DNA from: Ornithodoros turicata
Lineage: Eukaryota; Arthropoda; Arachnida; Ixodida; Argasidae
Length of the DNA stretch: 64,000 nucleotides
NCBI RefSeq assembly: GCF_037126465.1
Contig: NW_026999461.1
Coordinates: 1 to 64,000 of the forward strand
Direction: 5' to 3'
This document shows positions 34,809 through 46,932 of this stretch, piece by piece (the first letter of the stretch is position 1; every line of letters starts with the position of its first letter). Both the position numbers and the translations under genes were made by a program. The notes below the pieces were generated by a model, which worked only from the letters and a program-made list of their open reading frames with translations, was not told where the DNA came from and searched no databases.

Positions 34809-35134
34809 TGTAACATACTTTACTTTTCATAACACCTTTCAAATTCAACTCGTGCGGCAGGGATGTTGGCTCTAACGTGTCCAGAGGTTTTATCTAAAAC
34901 GAGTGCTACTTTTCAGCTACCTCACTAAGAAACTGGAGCTGCCAGTGGTACTAGTGAAGCATTACCTGTTTCTTACTGCAGAAACAGGTACTGCTTCACT
35001 AGCAGCACCTGTTTCTTAGTGAAGTAGCTGGAAAGTAGCACTCGTTTTAGATAAAACCTCTGGACACGTTAGAGCAAACACCCTGCCGCACAAGTTGAAT
35101 TTGAAAGGTGTTAGGAAAGGTGAAGTATGTTACA
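34809..35134. repeat. Long near-perfect hairpin between convergent genes
   Basis: The left arm (34809-34973) is repeated inverted at 34980-35134, separated by a loop of about six bases. Paired landmarks include TGTAACATACTT, CACCTTTCAAATTCAACT, GTGCGGCAGGG, TCTAACGTGTCCAGAGGTTT, TATCTAAAACGAGTGCTACT and ACCTGTTTCT. Mismatches are few. A transcript would fold into a stem of about 160 bp, so it could feed small-RNA pathways or act as a bidirectional terminator; it could also be an independent fold-back insertion. Confidence 0.85.
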
Positions 35135-35366
35135 TCAATGTCATTGTTGTTTGCACATGTTCATGTAAGGTGCTTTGCTGTTAGAAGATGTAACTGTGTA
35201 CACAATCAAAACCTCCATGATCAAGAGAGAACTGATGTTCTGAGGCTGGAACAACATAGCAGGGACAATCACATATATTAAACATTTCAAACAAGAACTG
35301 ATTATATTTAGTACATTTTATTTCCTCATTCTTGCTATTTTCAGTTGCTATGTAGGGAGCTGGCAT

Positions 35367-38300
35367 TATGGTTCATGTTGACAGGGTGGTAACAGGTTCT
35401 TTTCTTCCATACGAGCTCGATGTGCTGAAAAAAGTAAAAACAAAAATTTAAGACAAAGATAAAAAAACTTACCATCATATGCATATCGGAGCCCGATACC
35501 ACCATATTCTTGAATCCTTAGTGTGTCCTCTGTTCGCTGAAACTGTAAATGGAATTCCAATAAAAGTCACACAGGTGCGCATATGGTTCATTAGATGCTA
35601 TTAATAGCCACAGAAGGAATTTAAAAAAAAAGCAGTTCATGTGAATCCGCAACACAATTCAGAAAAGTGCATGCAGCTGGACCAAAAACAATAATGTGCA
35701 CTTTGGTGGGTTCATAACGCAACGCTTGTCTCTGCATAAACCTTGTGGTGGCCCTGAAAAGGGCCTTTTTTTTAGCTTAGTTTAAATGCAACGTTCAGTG
35801 TGTGATGCAGGTGGGAGCCTCATTTCTGGAACCTAAAAATAAAAATTCACAATATATAACAACATCAAGCCATGACAGTATGTGACCAATATATGGTAGG
35901 AAAAGTGTGCACAAACCTTGCCTTCAGGACTGCTTCTGTATTGGCCTCTCACCATATGTTGATGACCGCGTTGGCAGAGTTGCCACAGCTCCAGACTCCC
36001 TTCTGCGCTCCTGAATGCGTGTCAGCACCTCAGCAATCAAGGCTTATGCATAACCTATCCAATAAGAAGATGGGAGTTGGCACGAAAACTATCTGATTAA
36101 TGCACTGAAAATTGCCCTGCTCCCCATTGAACAGGATGTTTGATGAGACACTCACAGCTGAATAATTCAAAAATAGGTAATAGTGAAGCAAAGTGTTTAT
36201 GGACAGAGGGATATTCTTTGCCCAATGATCTGACATTAATACTAGATTTGAATATTTGATCTCACTGTGGGACTCAATATTTGTAACATGTACAGTGGAT
36301 TTCAGCAAGGTTCCTTTCCCATATTACTCATATCTCACTTGTCTGAAAGTTGCGAAGGCCCGCTTTCACCAACGTCAATTTACATTTCAACCGAGATCTC
36401 TGGTCCCTTACCTTGAATTTAACACATAAGTGTTCATCACTAAAAAGAGTCATTGTCACTGAAACGTTCATCACATGACCATCTAGCATTTGTAAAGAAA
36501 GAATTGTGTGTTAACTTTACGTTTTAGCAACCCCTGATCTCGGTTCAAAGTTACCCAGCGTTGGTGTAACTGGGCAGTGTGGTGATTTGTTGGCAAATAA
36601 ATAAAACTAAAACTCAACGACTGACACATAGATTCATTCATGCTGCATGCAACAAGCACATACCATAGCTAGCACTCTCCTTCTGAGGTACAGCCACCCA
36701 CGTCTTCCTAACCTTCAATGCCTTGAGACGGTACTGCTTCGTGCCTTCCCTCTCCAACTGGACACGGTCTGCATTCTCGTTGAAGTGGATTTTTCGCCAA
36801 CTGTGTCCTACAAGTGGAGTACATTACATTCTTATGATACCCTTTGTCACCGTGCTGGACTTGGCTCCTAGCTCGTGGGTCCATACACTTCATACCTAGC
36901 CACCATCCCCTCGTCAGAAAAAGCGTAGGACTTCGGCAGGAAGTGGATGAGGACACTGTGAAAGGCCTGCACTCCATATGTCTGCTCTTGTGAGGACAGG
37001 AATGGGATATCCTTCAGGAGTGCAGGTGACAACAGGATGTCCTGGACTCGCCTGTACGTCTCTGTGTCTACAATTGTGTGTTGTCAGGTGCTTGAAATGT
37101 TCATCATATACACAGAAAGGTTACAGCCTCTACGTTTCTGCAGTGATAATTTCAAATATACTGCGAACGACAAACTGATAATCTGCAGTTGTCTACAGGC
37201 AAAAAAGAAATAAAAAAGGGACATGTGCTGGATTTCTTAGTGTGTATAAAAGTTCACAACTGATAGACAAACAGTTTGTTTTTCTCAACAGAAAAGAATC
37301 TAGTTATCTCTCAGATACTAAAAGTCCTTGACCCTATTCCCCAGGCATAGTACCATGCATCTGCTGTGCTCATGTATTTGGTATTTGAGTTTCGCATTTT
37401 TAACACCTTTGCTTATGCCAGAGAGATGCAAAACCACCCACCAGCCATGGCCTCCAGCCAAGCAGGTAGGCAGTCAGACAGGCCCATGCTTGCGTGATCA
37501 CTAGCTATGAGGTGCTCTTGCACGCATGGGCAGGGGTTGTAGATCATCTCTACTTGCTCTGTTGCAACTGCTTTTTCTTTGTTTGGGGAGAATAACACAT
37601 TCCACAGGGCACAGCAAAGAATTCTAGGTTACATAATTTAAAAAAAGTAAAATTATTTGCAATACCACAACAAAACGTGTGGTCTGCAACAACAACAACA
37701 AATAAGTTAATGATAATGAATGGGGAAATTCGCCTGTGGTCTGCAAAAAATCATCACTTCTGCGAGATTTCTGTGAATCGTGTAAAGTTAAGGGCTTTCA
37801 ATAACAACTACCGATACATTAATATGAATACAGGAGAGCCACATATAAAAGTTTATCCTTATTGGCACGCGGTACTCACAATAATTACTTGATGCAAGGA
37901 AGGATCATTGTGTCTGCCTATGCTCACATTTCATTTTAGTAAATTTTAAACCAATCGGTCTCTCTCGTCCCCTTGCTGAAGGCAGAAGAAAGAATTTACT
38001 GCGTAAAGAATAAGAGATAAATAATACTCAAGATCTTACCACCACCGAGATCGTGGATCAGAGAATGGGAATGAGGCTGCAGTATAAGGTGTGCAACTTT
38101 TTTTTCTTTCTGTTTTCAATGGTGTTAATTTTGTTGTAAGATTTTGGAATTTGTGGTGTATTTCACCCATAAGTGTCAGTAAGGAAAACTTTTATTACTT
38201 CGCTACTCTGTATATAATGTTTTACAAACTGCAAAATGTCAGTGTTTACCTTCCCTGAGCCATTGTCGTGGTTCAGAAAGTGCGCCGTGGTAGCAAATCG

Positions 38301-41300
38301 GGTACAACGGGTTGTCGTGCTCATGGATGTCAACAATGTGGTTAACTGCTGACACCCACTTTGCAAGACATAGGTCCCCATCATCCCCGCTTGTACGCGG
38401 ACACCAATACGCATGTCTCGTCAAGCTATCAATCCAGAGCTGCACAACTTGGTGTTTCGTTGAGCGACTGAGAGCCAAGAGTTTTTTCTTGACTCCTGTT
38501 GGATGTTATCACGTGTGACATAAAACCCCCTCCAGAAAATTACACCACTCACCTTTGACAACATGCCACACATCAAATCTGTGCTTTATGTGTGGGCACA
38601 GTCGCCTTAGCATGGCTTTGATGCAGAATGGCGGTCAGTGACCAGGGTGTCCACAGTCATGTCATGTACCTCGGGAAAGGCGAGGCATTTCTGTAGACCA
38701 TAGGCTTCCATTGCATTGCTGCTGCTGACCTCAGTAGACTGCATAGGAGGAAAGGTCAGGGTAAGACATTGTATGTGAGGCACTACAACGAACTGCCATA
38801 CTATTAATGAGATACTTTTGTGAGTAATGCGGCAAGTAATTTATTAATTTTTCCAAGCCATTTGTGAGTAATTTCATTACGAGTGAATACTCTGTAATAG
38901 ATAGTAATTAATCGTTTTGACTAAGCTTGATTTATAGACAGTCTTTCCTGTCGTCCATGCTATTGCACTACAATAAGTGATGGTCACTGAGTGTAGCATT
39001 TCATATGTGCATTCTAAGTTTTGCCTGGGGGCACTTTAGTCTCGTCCTACTACAGCCTGCTGTATCCACACTTCGCATTAGACAATCAAGTAGGCAAAAG
39101 CGAGTCACTTTTGAGTTCCCAAATTAGAATGTAACATGACCAAGCTCTTCTATTGTGGGTGCTTTTTTATCCATGATAACTTTTGTCACAAAACTATTCT
39201 GGTGTCCACAAAACAACTTGAGGTACCTTAACCAACCCGAAGTGCACGATACGGTTGGCTGCAGTCTCCAGAAGCGTGTAGGTGCCATACATAGCAGTGT
39301 GGCCGGGTGAGTCGCACCTGCCATCCCCGGCAAAGGTCAGGGGCAGTGGCCGAAGCTGGTCGAGGATCTCTGCTTGTCTCATGAGGTAGACCTAAAAACA
39401 TTTTTGGATGAGTGCAAATTGAGGAACCCTGGGTACACATGGTAGATGACCCATGATTGTCAGAGAAATAGTGGTAAAGCCAAAACCGTACTAGACTGCC
39501 TGCCCTACAGCATTGCATTTGCAATTGATTGAAGCACCTCCAAAGGAGGTTCTTGCTTTACGATCGTAGCACAATCACAGAAAAATAGTTGTTCTTTCTA
39601 CTTTTTACTTTGACTATTTGCTGAGGGAACTCAAGGCACAGCCAATAATCTAAGCAGCAGGAAAAATCAGGGCCATACAGTCAACGCAAACATATCACGT
39701 GCCCCTTTTATCCCACTCTGTGGGTCATGTCACAGCAAAGTCATACGTCACGTCACAGGACTCACATCAGTCACAGCAGGAAAGAGGTGCTCCTTCTGCG
39801 TTCGAAAGTACTGAGACATTGTAAGTGTTGCCATCTTCATAAGCTCAAACATCCTAAAAGCTTTTGAAATGTTCACAGCTGAGAAGAGGATTGCAGAGCA
39901 GACCAGGACGTTCCCCAGTTGTCGGCTCCCCAGCCAAGGTTGGCTGTGCCAAGACCGTTCCCTCCCACACTTGCAACGCCTGACAGCTTTCAAGCATGTC
40001 CCCCTTGTTGTGGTGTTGATGTCAACATCATCGTTCCCACAATAGGGGCACTGGGTTAGCAGCTCTTTCAAACTGGATTCTGCCATCAGGAAAAATCGCT
40101 CATCTGGATTTGGCCTGGAAAGCCAACCAAAATTTTTAATTCTTACATTATTATGCAACCAGCGTCTTGAACAAGCTTTGAGAAATATTTCAAAATATTT
40201 CACTTACGTTTGATGCCCACAAGATTTTGAAAGCCCTCGTGGTTGCAACATCTTGTCCCCTTCACTGCAAGAAAAGAAAACAAATTCTCAAAGTTTCTAT
40301 TTACCTCATGATCTCAAGCTTACTCTTCAGTGTCTGAGCTTTCTGCGGTTTCAGACAACTGGAATGTCACATCCTTTGGGTCGGGTGGGCTGTACGCACA
40401 AGTGAAACAGATTAATTTGCCTTCATCACAAGCGCTTTTCATCTCTGCTGAGACAATGCCACAGTGTCATTTTTATGTACACCAATCCAAACAAAGTTCC
40501 CAGAAATAACAACAAAGCTGAATACATGTTGAAAAAGAAAATACTGCCCATACCATGTGGACACATCCGTCGTGTCTAAGTCCACAGGCACTGGGGTAGA
40601 GGTACGGCCACCAGGCGGTGACGTCGAAAGGCTAGCATGCTCCAGTGGGACAACACAAAGCTGTGCTGCGTCATGTGGCAGCACAGCCTCTGCTAAAGAA
40701 ACAGCTGCGCCTTTGTCTCCACTGGTTTCTGGACACTCTGCTGCAACTTGTGAGGATGTAAAGGAGAGTGCACCAGTGGGTGGGAAGGTTATAGTTGTCT
40801 GAGTTCCCCTGCTCGGCATGAGGATGCCTGTTTGAGTGGCTGCATACACACAAGTGAAAAACATACATGGTTAAAAAAGAATGAAACGAATGCATGTTGA
40901 GCTCATGTTTCTCAAAAAGTTCTTTGAAAGCTTACACAGCAGTTAATTTGGTTCAATGTCACTACTGCTTCTTTATAATAAGTGCAACAGTGTTTTGGCT
41001 TATAACTTCCTATACTCATGACGGAATTCTCCACCTGACCAGTTAGGCAATATGACGGAAGCAACCAAAGTATTCATTACGTATAGTTACACTGCATAAC
41101 AAACACAAACATATTTGTGAAACACAATACATTTTGAAGCATAATTACCAAGTGTTGCAGTGGGAACAGCTGTCTGTGTTTTCTTATTTGCCGTCTTTCC
41201 ACCCTTCAAGCGTTGTTTCTGTGGCACCAAAGTGTACAAAAAGCCATATTGGCTGACAGTCTGGTATGGAACCAAAGGCTGAAGGGGCAGCTCATCCAGG

Positions 41301-42829
41301 ACGAGAACTTAAAAAATTAAGCAAACACACAGTATATATATATTGTCAGTATATGTATTGTAGTATATATTGTATAGTATGAATATTGTCATCATGGGTA
41401 CATGATTGATTACTGTATTTTCTTGAGACAAGCTGCATAGCTGTTGGCTCAGCTACACTTAGTGCTGGAGAAAAGTTTCAGGTGTGGCACATTTTTTCAT
41501 CGGACTGAGTGCAAAAGATGACTTGCTAGATGGGTGGTGGACTATTTGCATCCACCTTTCAAAATGTGTGTACCCAATATTGTAAGATGCTACAGTGTCA
41601 CCCTCAGGCAAAACTCTGCCACCACCACGTCTGTTTTTACAGTTCTTTTTGGTACATAATTTACAGTCTTATTGTTTGAGCTGTGATGGGTGAACTGGAA
41701 AGCATACCATCCTCTGATGATGTGGCTGTCATGTGCTGCAGAACTGAACTCCCACTTGCATCACTTGTAGAGGCTGATACTCCTGCATACGCTGCCGGTT
41801 TCACAACATGAACATTCAGTGTAAATCAGAATTTACATTTCATTAACCGTACAACACGGACTTTCATAATGGAAGTTTCTTGTACTCACCACCTGAAGCA
41901 GATTTCATCAAGCTGCTTCTCTCCACCTGTGACAGAAATTGAGCACCTGATGTGGGACATGATGCATAAAACTGTAATGCCTAATTGTTATTCTGTTGGA
42001 AAGCTGCCTCCTTTGCTCTCACTAGCTCACAAAAATGACTTTGCTAGTTCACAAAAATGCTGGGTTACATGAGCAAAGAAAGACACAGGAGAAACAGTGA
42101 ATCTGATAATGCAAGTTATAGAGGGATGTCGCCAAAAAAAAAAAAAAAAAATACGTAGGGTGCTGGTTGGGGCTAGGAGTGTCTGGTATCACTGCCGGTC
42201 GCGGTGTTTCATGTGCACTTTTTCTGGCGCGCATTTGCAGAAACAAATGGCTGAAATTGGCGGATAGAGCGTGAAAAAATGTACTTCCGTGCGTACTTTT
42301 TGTTATATACGCCGAACAGCACAACCGACATCTCGTAGGATATACTATCCCCTTTATTGTACGTGATTACACTCCGAGTGTAGTGTGTTTACATTGAGTC
42401 ACCTAGATATCGATCGCCTACATGGATATTATATCACTATTATATCACTACACCACACTTTTGTAGGGCTTCATTCGAAATGAATCGAAAACGAATGCTT
42501 ACCTGCTCATCCGGCACGTCGGTGGTTTCCATTTGCTCATCGAACAATGTGGGCACAGCATCGGGCTTTAGTCTCTTTCGTTTGGCTGACAGTCCCATAC
42601 GGAATTGCAATAAGTCCGATTCCACGTACGCCTCGTCGGCAAAATGCGAGGAACAAACGTGCCGAACATGCAGTTCCTCTGCCACGACAGGAAGACTGTC
42701 GGCGATTGCTGCTTCCCACTTTCGGTTAGTGTCCCTGTCCTTGGCCCCGTGAAATGTCATTTCTGGGTTCGCACCAGACGATTTTTTACAGCCAGGAACA
42801 TTACAACGTGTTCCCGAACTCGAAGACAT
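35367..42829 (-). pseudogene. Kolobok-type transposase with N-terminal THAP domain, at least ten exons
   Basis: Exon 1 (42829-42503, then GTAAGC) encodes a THAP zinc finger: CNVPGC, Trp, VCSSHF and DAVPT. Likely further exons, each with AG/GT borders: 41782-41708, 41307-41149, 40839-40554 (Ser/Thr/Pro-rich linker), 40389-40324, about 40265-40207, 40114-39766 (PDERFFLMAESSLKELL, a CPYCGNDD / RRCKCGRE zinc ribbon-like pair, VLVCSAILFSA), 39391-39227 (catalytic-type GDGRCDSPGHTA, YGTYTLLE), 38738-38553 (SSNAMEAYGL, VTDRH, FDVWH), 38495-38250 (LAKWVSAVNHI), 37067-36896 (LLSPALLKDIPFLS, QAFHSVLIHFLPK) and 36807-36664 (IHFNENADR). A last exon may end near 35369. The two Asp blocks fit a DDE-type nuclease; the third acidic residue was not fixed. 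One base is missing at about 38624-38631 and an extra A sits in the A5 run at 36790-36794, so this copy is frameshifted. Confidence 0.8.
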
Positions 42830-43163
42830 GTTGCAGTTTCACCACTGAGCGAAACTCACAGCACTTTCGAGGAAATTGGTTGTTTCATACACAGAGACAT
42901 GCACGACGCCATATGTACAAAGCAGACGATATCTCCGAGAGAAAATGGGGGAGCGGCGCCGGCGGTGCGCCGACCTCGCATTGGTCCTGTTGAAGCCTTC
43001 GTCACAATGACGTCATCCGATGTTGCGCTGATCGAAAAAACTCGTTTATTTATTACCGGAACATTTTCTAGCCAAGATAATTGATGAACTTAATTGTCGA
43101 ATGATGCCAACCATTCTCGTAACCATTCCCTACCCATGTCTCCGGATGCGATAGTCCCTTTAA

Positions 43164-43358
43164 AGGAGCAGTCTAGAGGCACGCAAGTTTCTTTCTGTTT
43201 TTGGTCGGTATGGAATGTTAGGCGCCCGAAAACAGTTTTCCCACAAGTAGTGCAACCGTAGCGAAATTGGGACGCCAACAGTAGCCCCCCGAATCTTCCG
43301 TGCGCGAAATGCCCTCCTTCGCGTTCACGATAGACACGTGATGAGCGCCGCCACGCGC
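43164..43358. other. Short spacer between two transposons
   Basis: About 200 bp between the right TTAA of the Kolobok-like element and the left 8-bp duplication of the P-like element. No gene seen. Confidence 0.5.
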
Positions 43359-44760
43359 GTCACCAGCACTGATCTCTATGTATAAAGGCTGGATAGCGGA
43401 TGGGTGAGGGTATCGCGGGAAAGGGTACGCCAACCGGCCGCCATATTGCGGTGCTCAAAAGAGCCATTACAGCCCATTGGAATGCATGTAAGCTGTGACA
43501 AGTTTTGCTGTTTGTGAGCGCTTCCCTTGCTTCTTCGCTAAAATTTTGCCACGGATCGCTGCAGAAATCCCTCGTGATTGGATTCCTTACGTTTTTTGTG
43601 TGAAATCCCGTCACATACATGTTATTTCCTGTCTATTTTGTACTCGTGTGAAGTCGTGTCGTTTCAATTTTGTACTTTGAACTTCGATTATGTGATTTGC
43701 TGGTTTTGTGTGGTGTTGTATTTGTTGTGTTACGTTTCCTTTGTCGTCTGTCAGTGTGTGCAGCGTGTTGCTTCCCGTGTTTCGCCCATTTCCTTTCTGC
43801 TCGGGGGTGTGGAATGCCAGGGAATGTTTGGCACGTTTGTCTATGTAACCACCTTAATATGCTTGGGTATAAACATTATGCTTTGCACAGGAAGTTTAGA
43901 TATGACTAGTTATGACACGAAATGCCGAACGGCACTAAAGCACTTCCAAAGGACTAGAATGATATGTGATATAAAGGCTATATGACGGTAAAAACATATC
44001 GACTAGAAATACGTGTATGGAGAAATAAATGGCGGTAAAGACAGTTCAAAATGACTAGAGGTAACTAGGACCATAAAAAGCTAAGTAGCAAGGTCTTGTG
44101 GTAAAAGCTCCAACGTCAAAGTATTACAAGTCCAGTTGCAACAGCAAGTTTGAAGCAGTCAACCAGGTAAGTGGGCAGAGTGCATTACTGGTTGTTGAAT
44201 ATGATCAACCTTGACAATTTCTTTCGCAGATGAGGCCTGGCTGTCACCTTCTCTGTATATTCCTTTGCAAGGTGGTACAGTCCGATACTGCTGTAGCACT
44301 GGGAAACTTCTTTGATCAGACGGATCACATTGTTTTCATTTGGGCTGCATTCAAACAATATGTTGTCGCAAACTTAAGCAGGGAGAATAAAGAGTAGACA
44401 TTCGAGGTTGAAAAATTATTTATTGTCTCTAAGTAAAGTAAACATGCTGGAACGCACCAAAGAGACATGTGGCTGGAGTTTGTATGTCCCACTAATACGA
44501 GTTTGTACGTTAGGCAAAATTTCATGCAATACTTTTTTCTGGATATGCTTCTGCCCATCTTAGTATTGTCCTATCTAGTATGGAGTGGCTTTTACTGCAT
44601 ATGAATGCATAATTCAGGAGTGTTTTCATATATTGGACTAGCTGCAGCTTTAAGGTGCCCTTCGTGCAGTACTGATTCCAATCATCAACCATCGCTTGAA
44701 ACTCTTAACTAGGGAACATGATTCTAGAGGCTAGATTTTCATGCAAATACATACTTTCAA

Positions 44761-45323
44761 TCAGAGTTCGAGGTAACTGGTTACTAAGTTCCTTTTCTTC
44801 GTAACTATATAACTTAACTCGCTACTTTTGCGCCGTGGTAACTTCAGGTAACTTTGCCAAAGTAACTTAAGCTAAGTTCCAAGTTACTAATTCGCTTTTC
44901 ACTCACGTCCACTTATTTCCTTGTTTTCTTTACGGTTCTTCCACGGCATTTTATGTCATAAAACGTGATGTCCAGTCAATGACAGTATTCTGTTCAGGAA
45001 GTAAGAACTGCTGCTATTGAAATGAAGCTGAACGATCGTGTGCCCACAGGGAATAAGATGTAAAGTGTTCGAATTGTTGGACATAAACGAAAACTCAACG
45101 CAGGCAACTCAGGGTCGAACTCAACTGCACTTGTGTAGTGTTATTTTGTGTCCGAAGTAACTTGGGAGTAACTCGTTCTTTGTTTTTAAGTAACTCTGTA
45201 ACGTTTCGAGCTACGTTTTGGGCGGAATAACTTAGTTCTTAACTTGGTTGCATTTTTCACACGGTAACTTTGTAACGAGTTCCTTTTCACGGGCAACTTC
45301 TCGATCTAAGCTTTCAACTCTGC
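44761..45323. mobile_element. Nested MITE with AAGTAACT/AGTTACTT subterminal repeats
   Basis: Two clusters of GTAACT, AAGTTAC and AACTTAAG words (44770-44890 and 45160-45300) face each other, and both outer ends read CAGAGTT in inverted orientation. This is a hAT-type MITE layout. Borders are approximate and no clear target duplication was found. Confidence 0.45.
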
Positions 45324-45499
45324 ATGCTTTTTGTACACTACATAAAGTAAGATACTTTTGCCCCAGTGAATGTGTTGCGTGTTTTAAATGCATGCAAGTG
45401 AATTCCTAGAGGTGCATATTTTGAGCAAGATAAATGAATTTTTCATGCATTTCCCGGCTTTTAGTGCATTTCCCGGCTTTTAGTGCATATAAATCCGGC

Positions 45500-45730
45500 C
45501 TCTACATATGACGCATGCATTATTACTTTCTGGAGGTGTTCTGGGAAGTCGAACTTGTTGGGCACAGCGTCAGGCCTCAGTCGAACGGTTTGGCCCGTTC
45601 TGTCGAAGCATTTGTTTTTAAAATGTTTGCTGCAGACCAGTGATGTCGTCGACGGCGTCCAGTCCTTTCGCCTGACATTTACCGCACACCTTGTTTAAAT
45701 GTTCTGGGCGGCCGTGAGGGAACCTGCATT
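45500..45730 (-). pseudogene. THAP zinc-finger remnant inside the P-like element
   Basis: On the minus strand, CRFPHGRPEHLNK (about 45727-45690) is followed, after a one-base shift, by VNVRRKDWTPSTTSLVCSKH, then CFDRTGQTVRLRPDAVPNKF. These are the THAP landmarks: the FP turn, the conserved Trp, C-x2-H-F and the AVP box. The first Cys pair would lie on an upstream exon that I did not find; a GCAG acceptor-like sequence precedes the first block. THAP fingers bind the subterminal DNA of P-type transposons. Confidence 0.75.
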
Positions 45731-46461
45731 GAACAATTTATGCCATCAATTACGGAAGGGATGACAAGGCTAATCCAAGCAAGCAATCGTCGATACCGTG
45801 ACCAACAAACTGAGCCGTAGATACCACAGCTGACAAGCGCACTTCAACGCCTGCTGCGTGCCGAGACCATACCCGTGAACTGCAGGAAGGCTAGACTATC
45901 ACAATGACTCTATCCAGATAACGTACTGCTTAAAGTTCAACGTTTAGATATTGAGATACGATGCACGAAGTGCATCAACAGCAACGTTTTGTCACCCCGC
46001 TCGTGGACTAATAAATCACATTTATTTGCAAAACCAAGTCACTTACTTGTGAAATGTTGTCCCCGGTGCCTTGCCAGTACGGTCAGCACACCCCAGGCGG
46101 GCATGACACCACAAAAACGCTACGCAAAGGTGCATGCACATAATGCAGCTGAGTCGCGGACGGCAATGTTTTGAGCTTCCCAAGATGGCGGCCGGTGACC
46201 GTACGGTTGCACCCTCAATCCGCTATCCAGCCTATTACTATAGAGATCAGTGGTCACCAGTTCTCCTCAGGTAACCGAGGATGCGACTGTAGAGTGTGTA
46301 CCACTGGGTCAATCTACAACGTTGTAAGCTCATTGGCCCAGACTGTGTGCGCGCTCCGTTTGGTCGACAACGTTTTGAAATCGCATTTTTTACACGCGCA
46401 TGTGCGTGCAGCGTCCCGGTGGCCGTTTCAGCAGTTTCAGCATAGTTTCGAAATAGCTCGT

Positions 46462-46932
46462 ATCGGTCGGCACGGCGTCCGTCCGTCCTCTTGTGTTCCG
46501 TGTTTCGGTGATGTCAATTGGCAGAACAGCTTGTGATTCTACGCGTGTTGGGCTGCTCCTGGACACGACTATTATCCCAGCGTACAGTCTATCAACTACG
46601 GAACTGGAATGCTTCGTGTGCTGGAGCATTGGAGCGTGAAGAACGCGTTCGGGCGCCGTCGGATTTTAAGTCCTGACAACAAAGACAGGATTACGATTAC
46701 GTGCCACACAAGCGCCTTTTCTGCTCTTCAAGCAACGAAAGAAGATGTTCATCATGAAATCGGCCGGCAAGGCGTCCTGTGTTCCGTGTTTCGGTGATGT
46801 CAATCGGCAGAACAGTTTGTAGAAGTGTTCGCTAGTTCATTCATGGGTCGATGCGATTCAACGTGTGTTGTGCTGTTCCTGGACACGACTATTACCCCAC
46901 GAACAGTGTATCAACTCCGGGACTGGAATGAT
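46462..46932. repeat. Tandem duplication of about 300 bp, second unit split by element B
   Basis: Unit 1 (46462-46674) and unit 2 (46759-46932, continuing at 51914-51970) share TTCCGTGTTTCGGTGATGTC, GCTGTTCCTGGACACGACTA, TATCAACT and GACTGGAATG before the insertion point and GAGAGTGAAGAAC, CGTCGGATTT after it. Unit 1 shows the unbroken site. An AATAAA at about 52090 may be the poly(A) signal of the host transcript. Confidence 0.75.

Larger units (their letters stand above)
33698..43159. mobile_element. Kolobok-like DNA transposon, 9462 bp, with two convergent genes
   Basis: Terminal inverted repeats AGGGACTATCGCATCC are perfect over 16 bp at both ends, and TTAA lies directly outside each (33694-33697, 43160-43163). 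TTAA duplications together with a THAP-domain transposase are the hallmark of the Kolobok superfamily (piggyBac also uses TTAA but has no THAP). The element holds a multi-exon transposase gene on the minus strand (42829 to about 35367), a three-exon gene on the plus strand near its left end (33995-34778), and between their 3' ends a 326-bp hairpin (34809-35134). Single-base frameshifts in both genes suggest an inactive but young copy, or sequence errors. The shorter element at 29377-30889 is a relative. Confidence 0.88.
43367..46252. mobile_element. P-like element, 2886 bp, 8-bp target duplication
   Basis: The ends read CACTGATCTCTAT at both sides as inverted repeats, and the similarity continues inwards over GGCTGGATAGCGGAT and CCGGCCGCCAT for about 80 bp. 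GTCACCAG is directly repeated at 43359-43366 and 46253-46260, a perfect 8-bp duplication. An 8-bp duplication together with a THAP finger (45500-45730) points to the P superfamily; hAT elements also make 8-bp duplications but lack THAP. No catalytic transposase part was seen, and another MITE is nested at about 44761-45323. Probably a deleted, non-autonomous copy. Confidence 0.8.
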
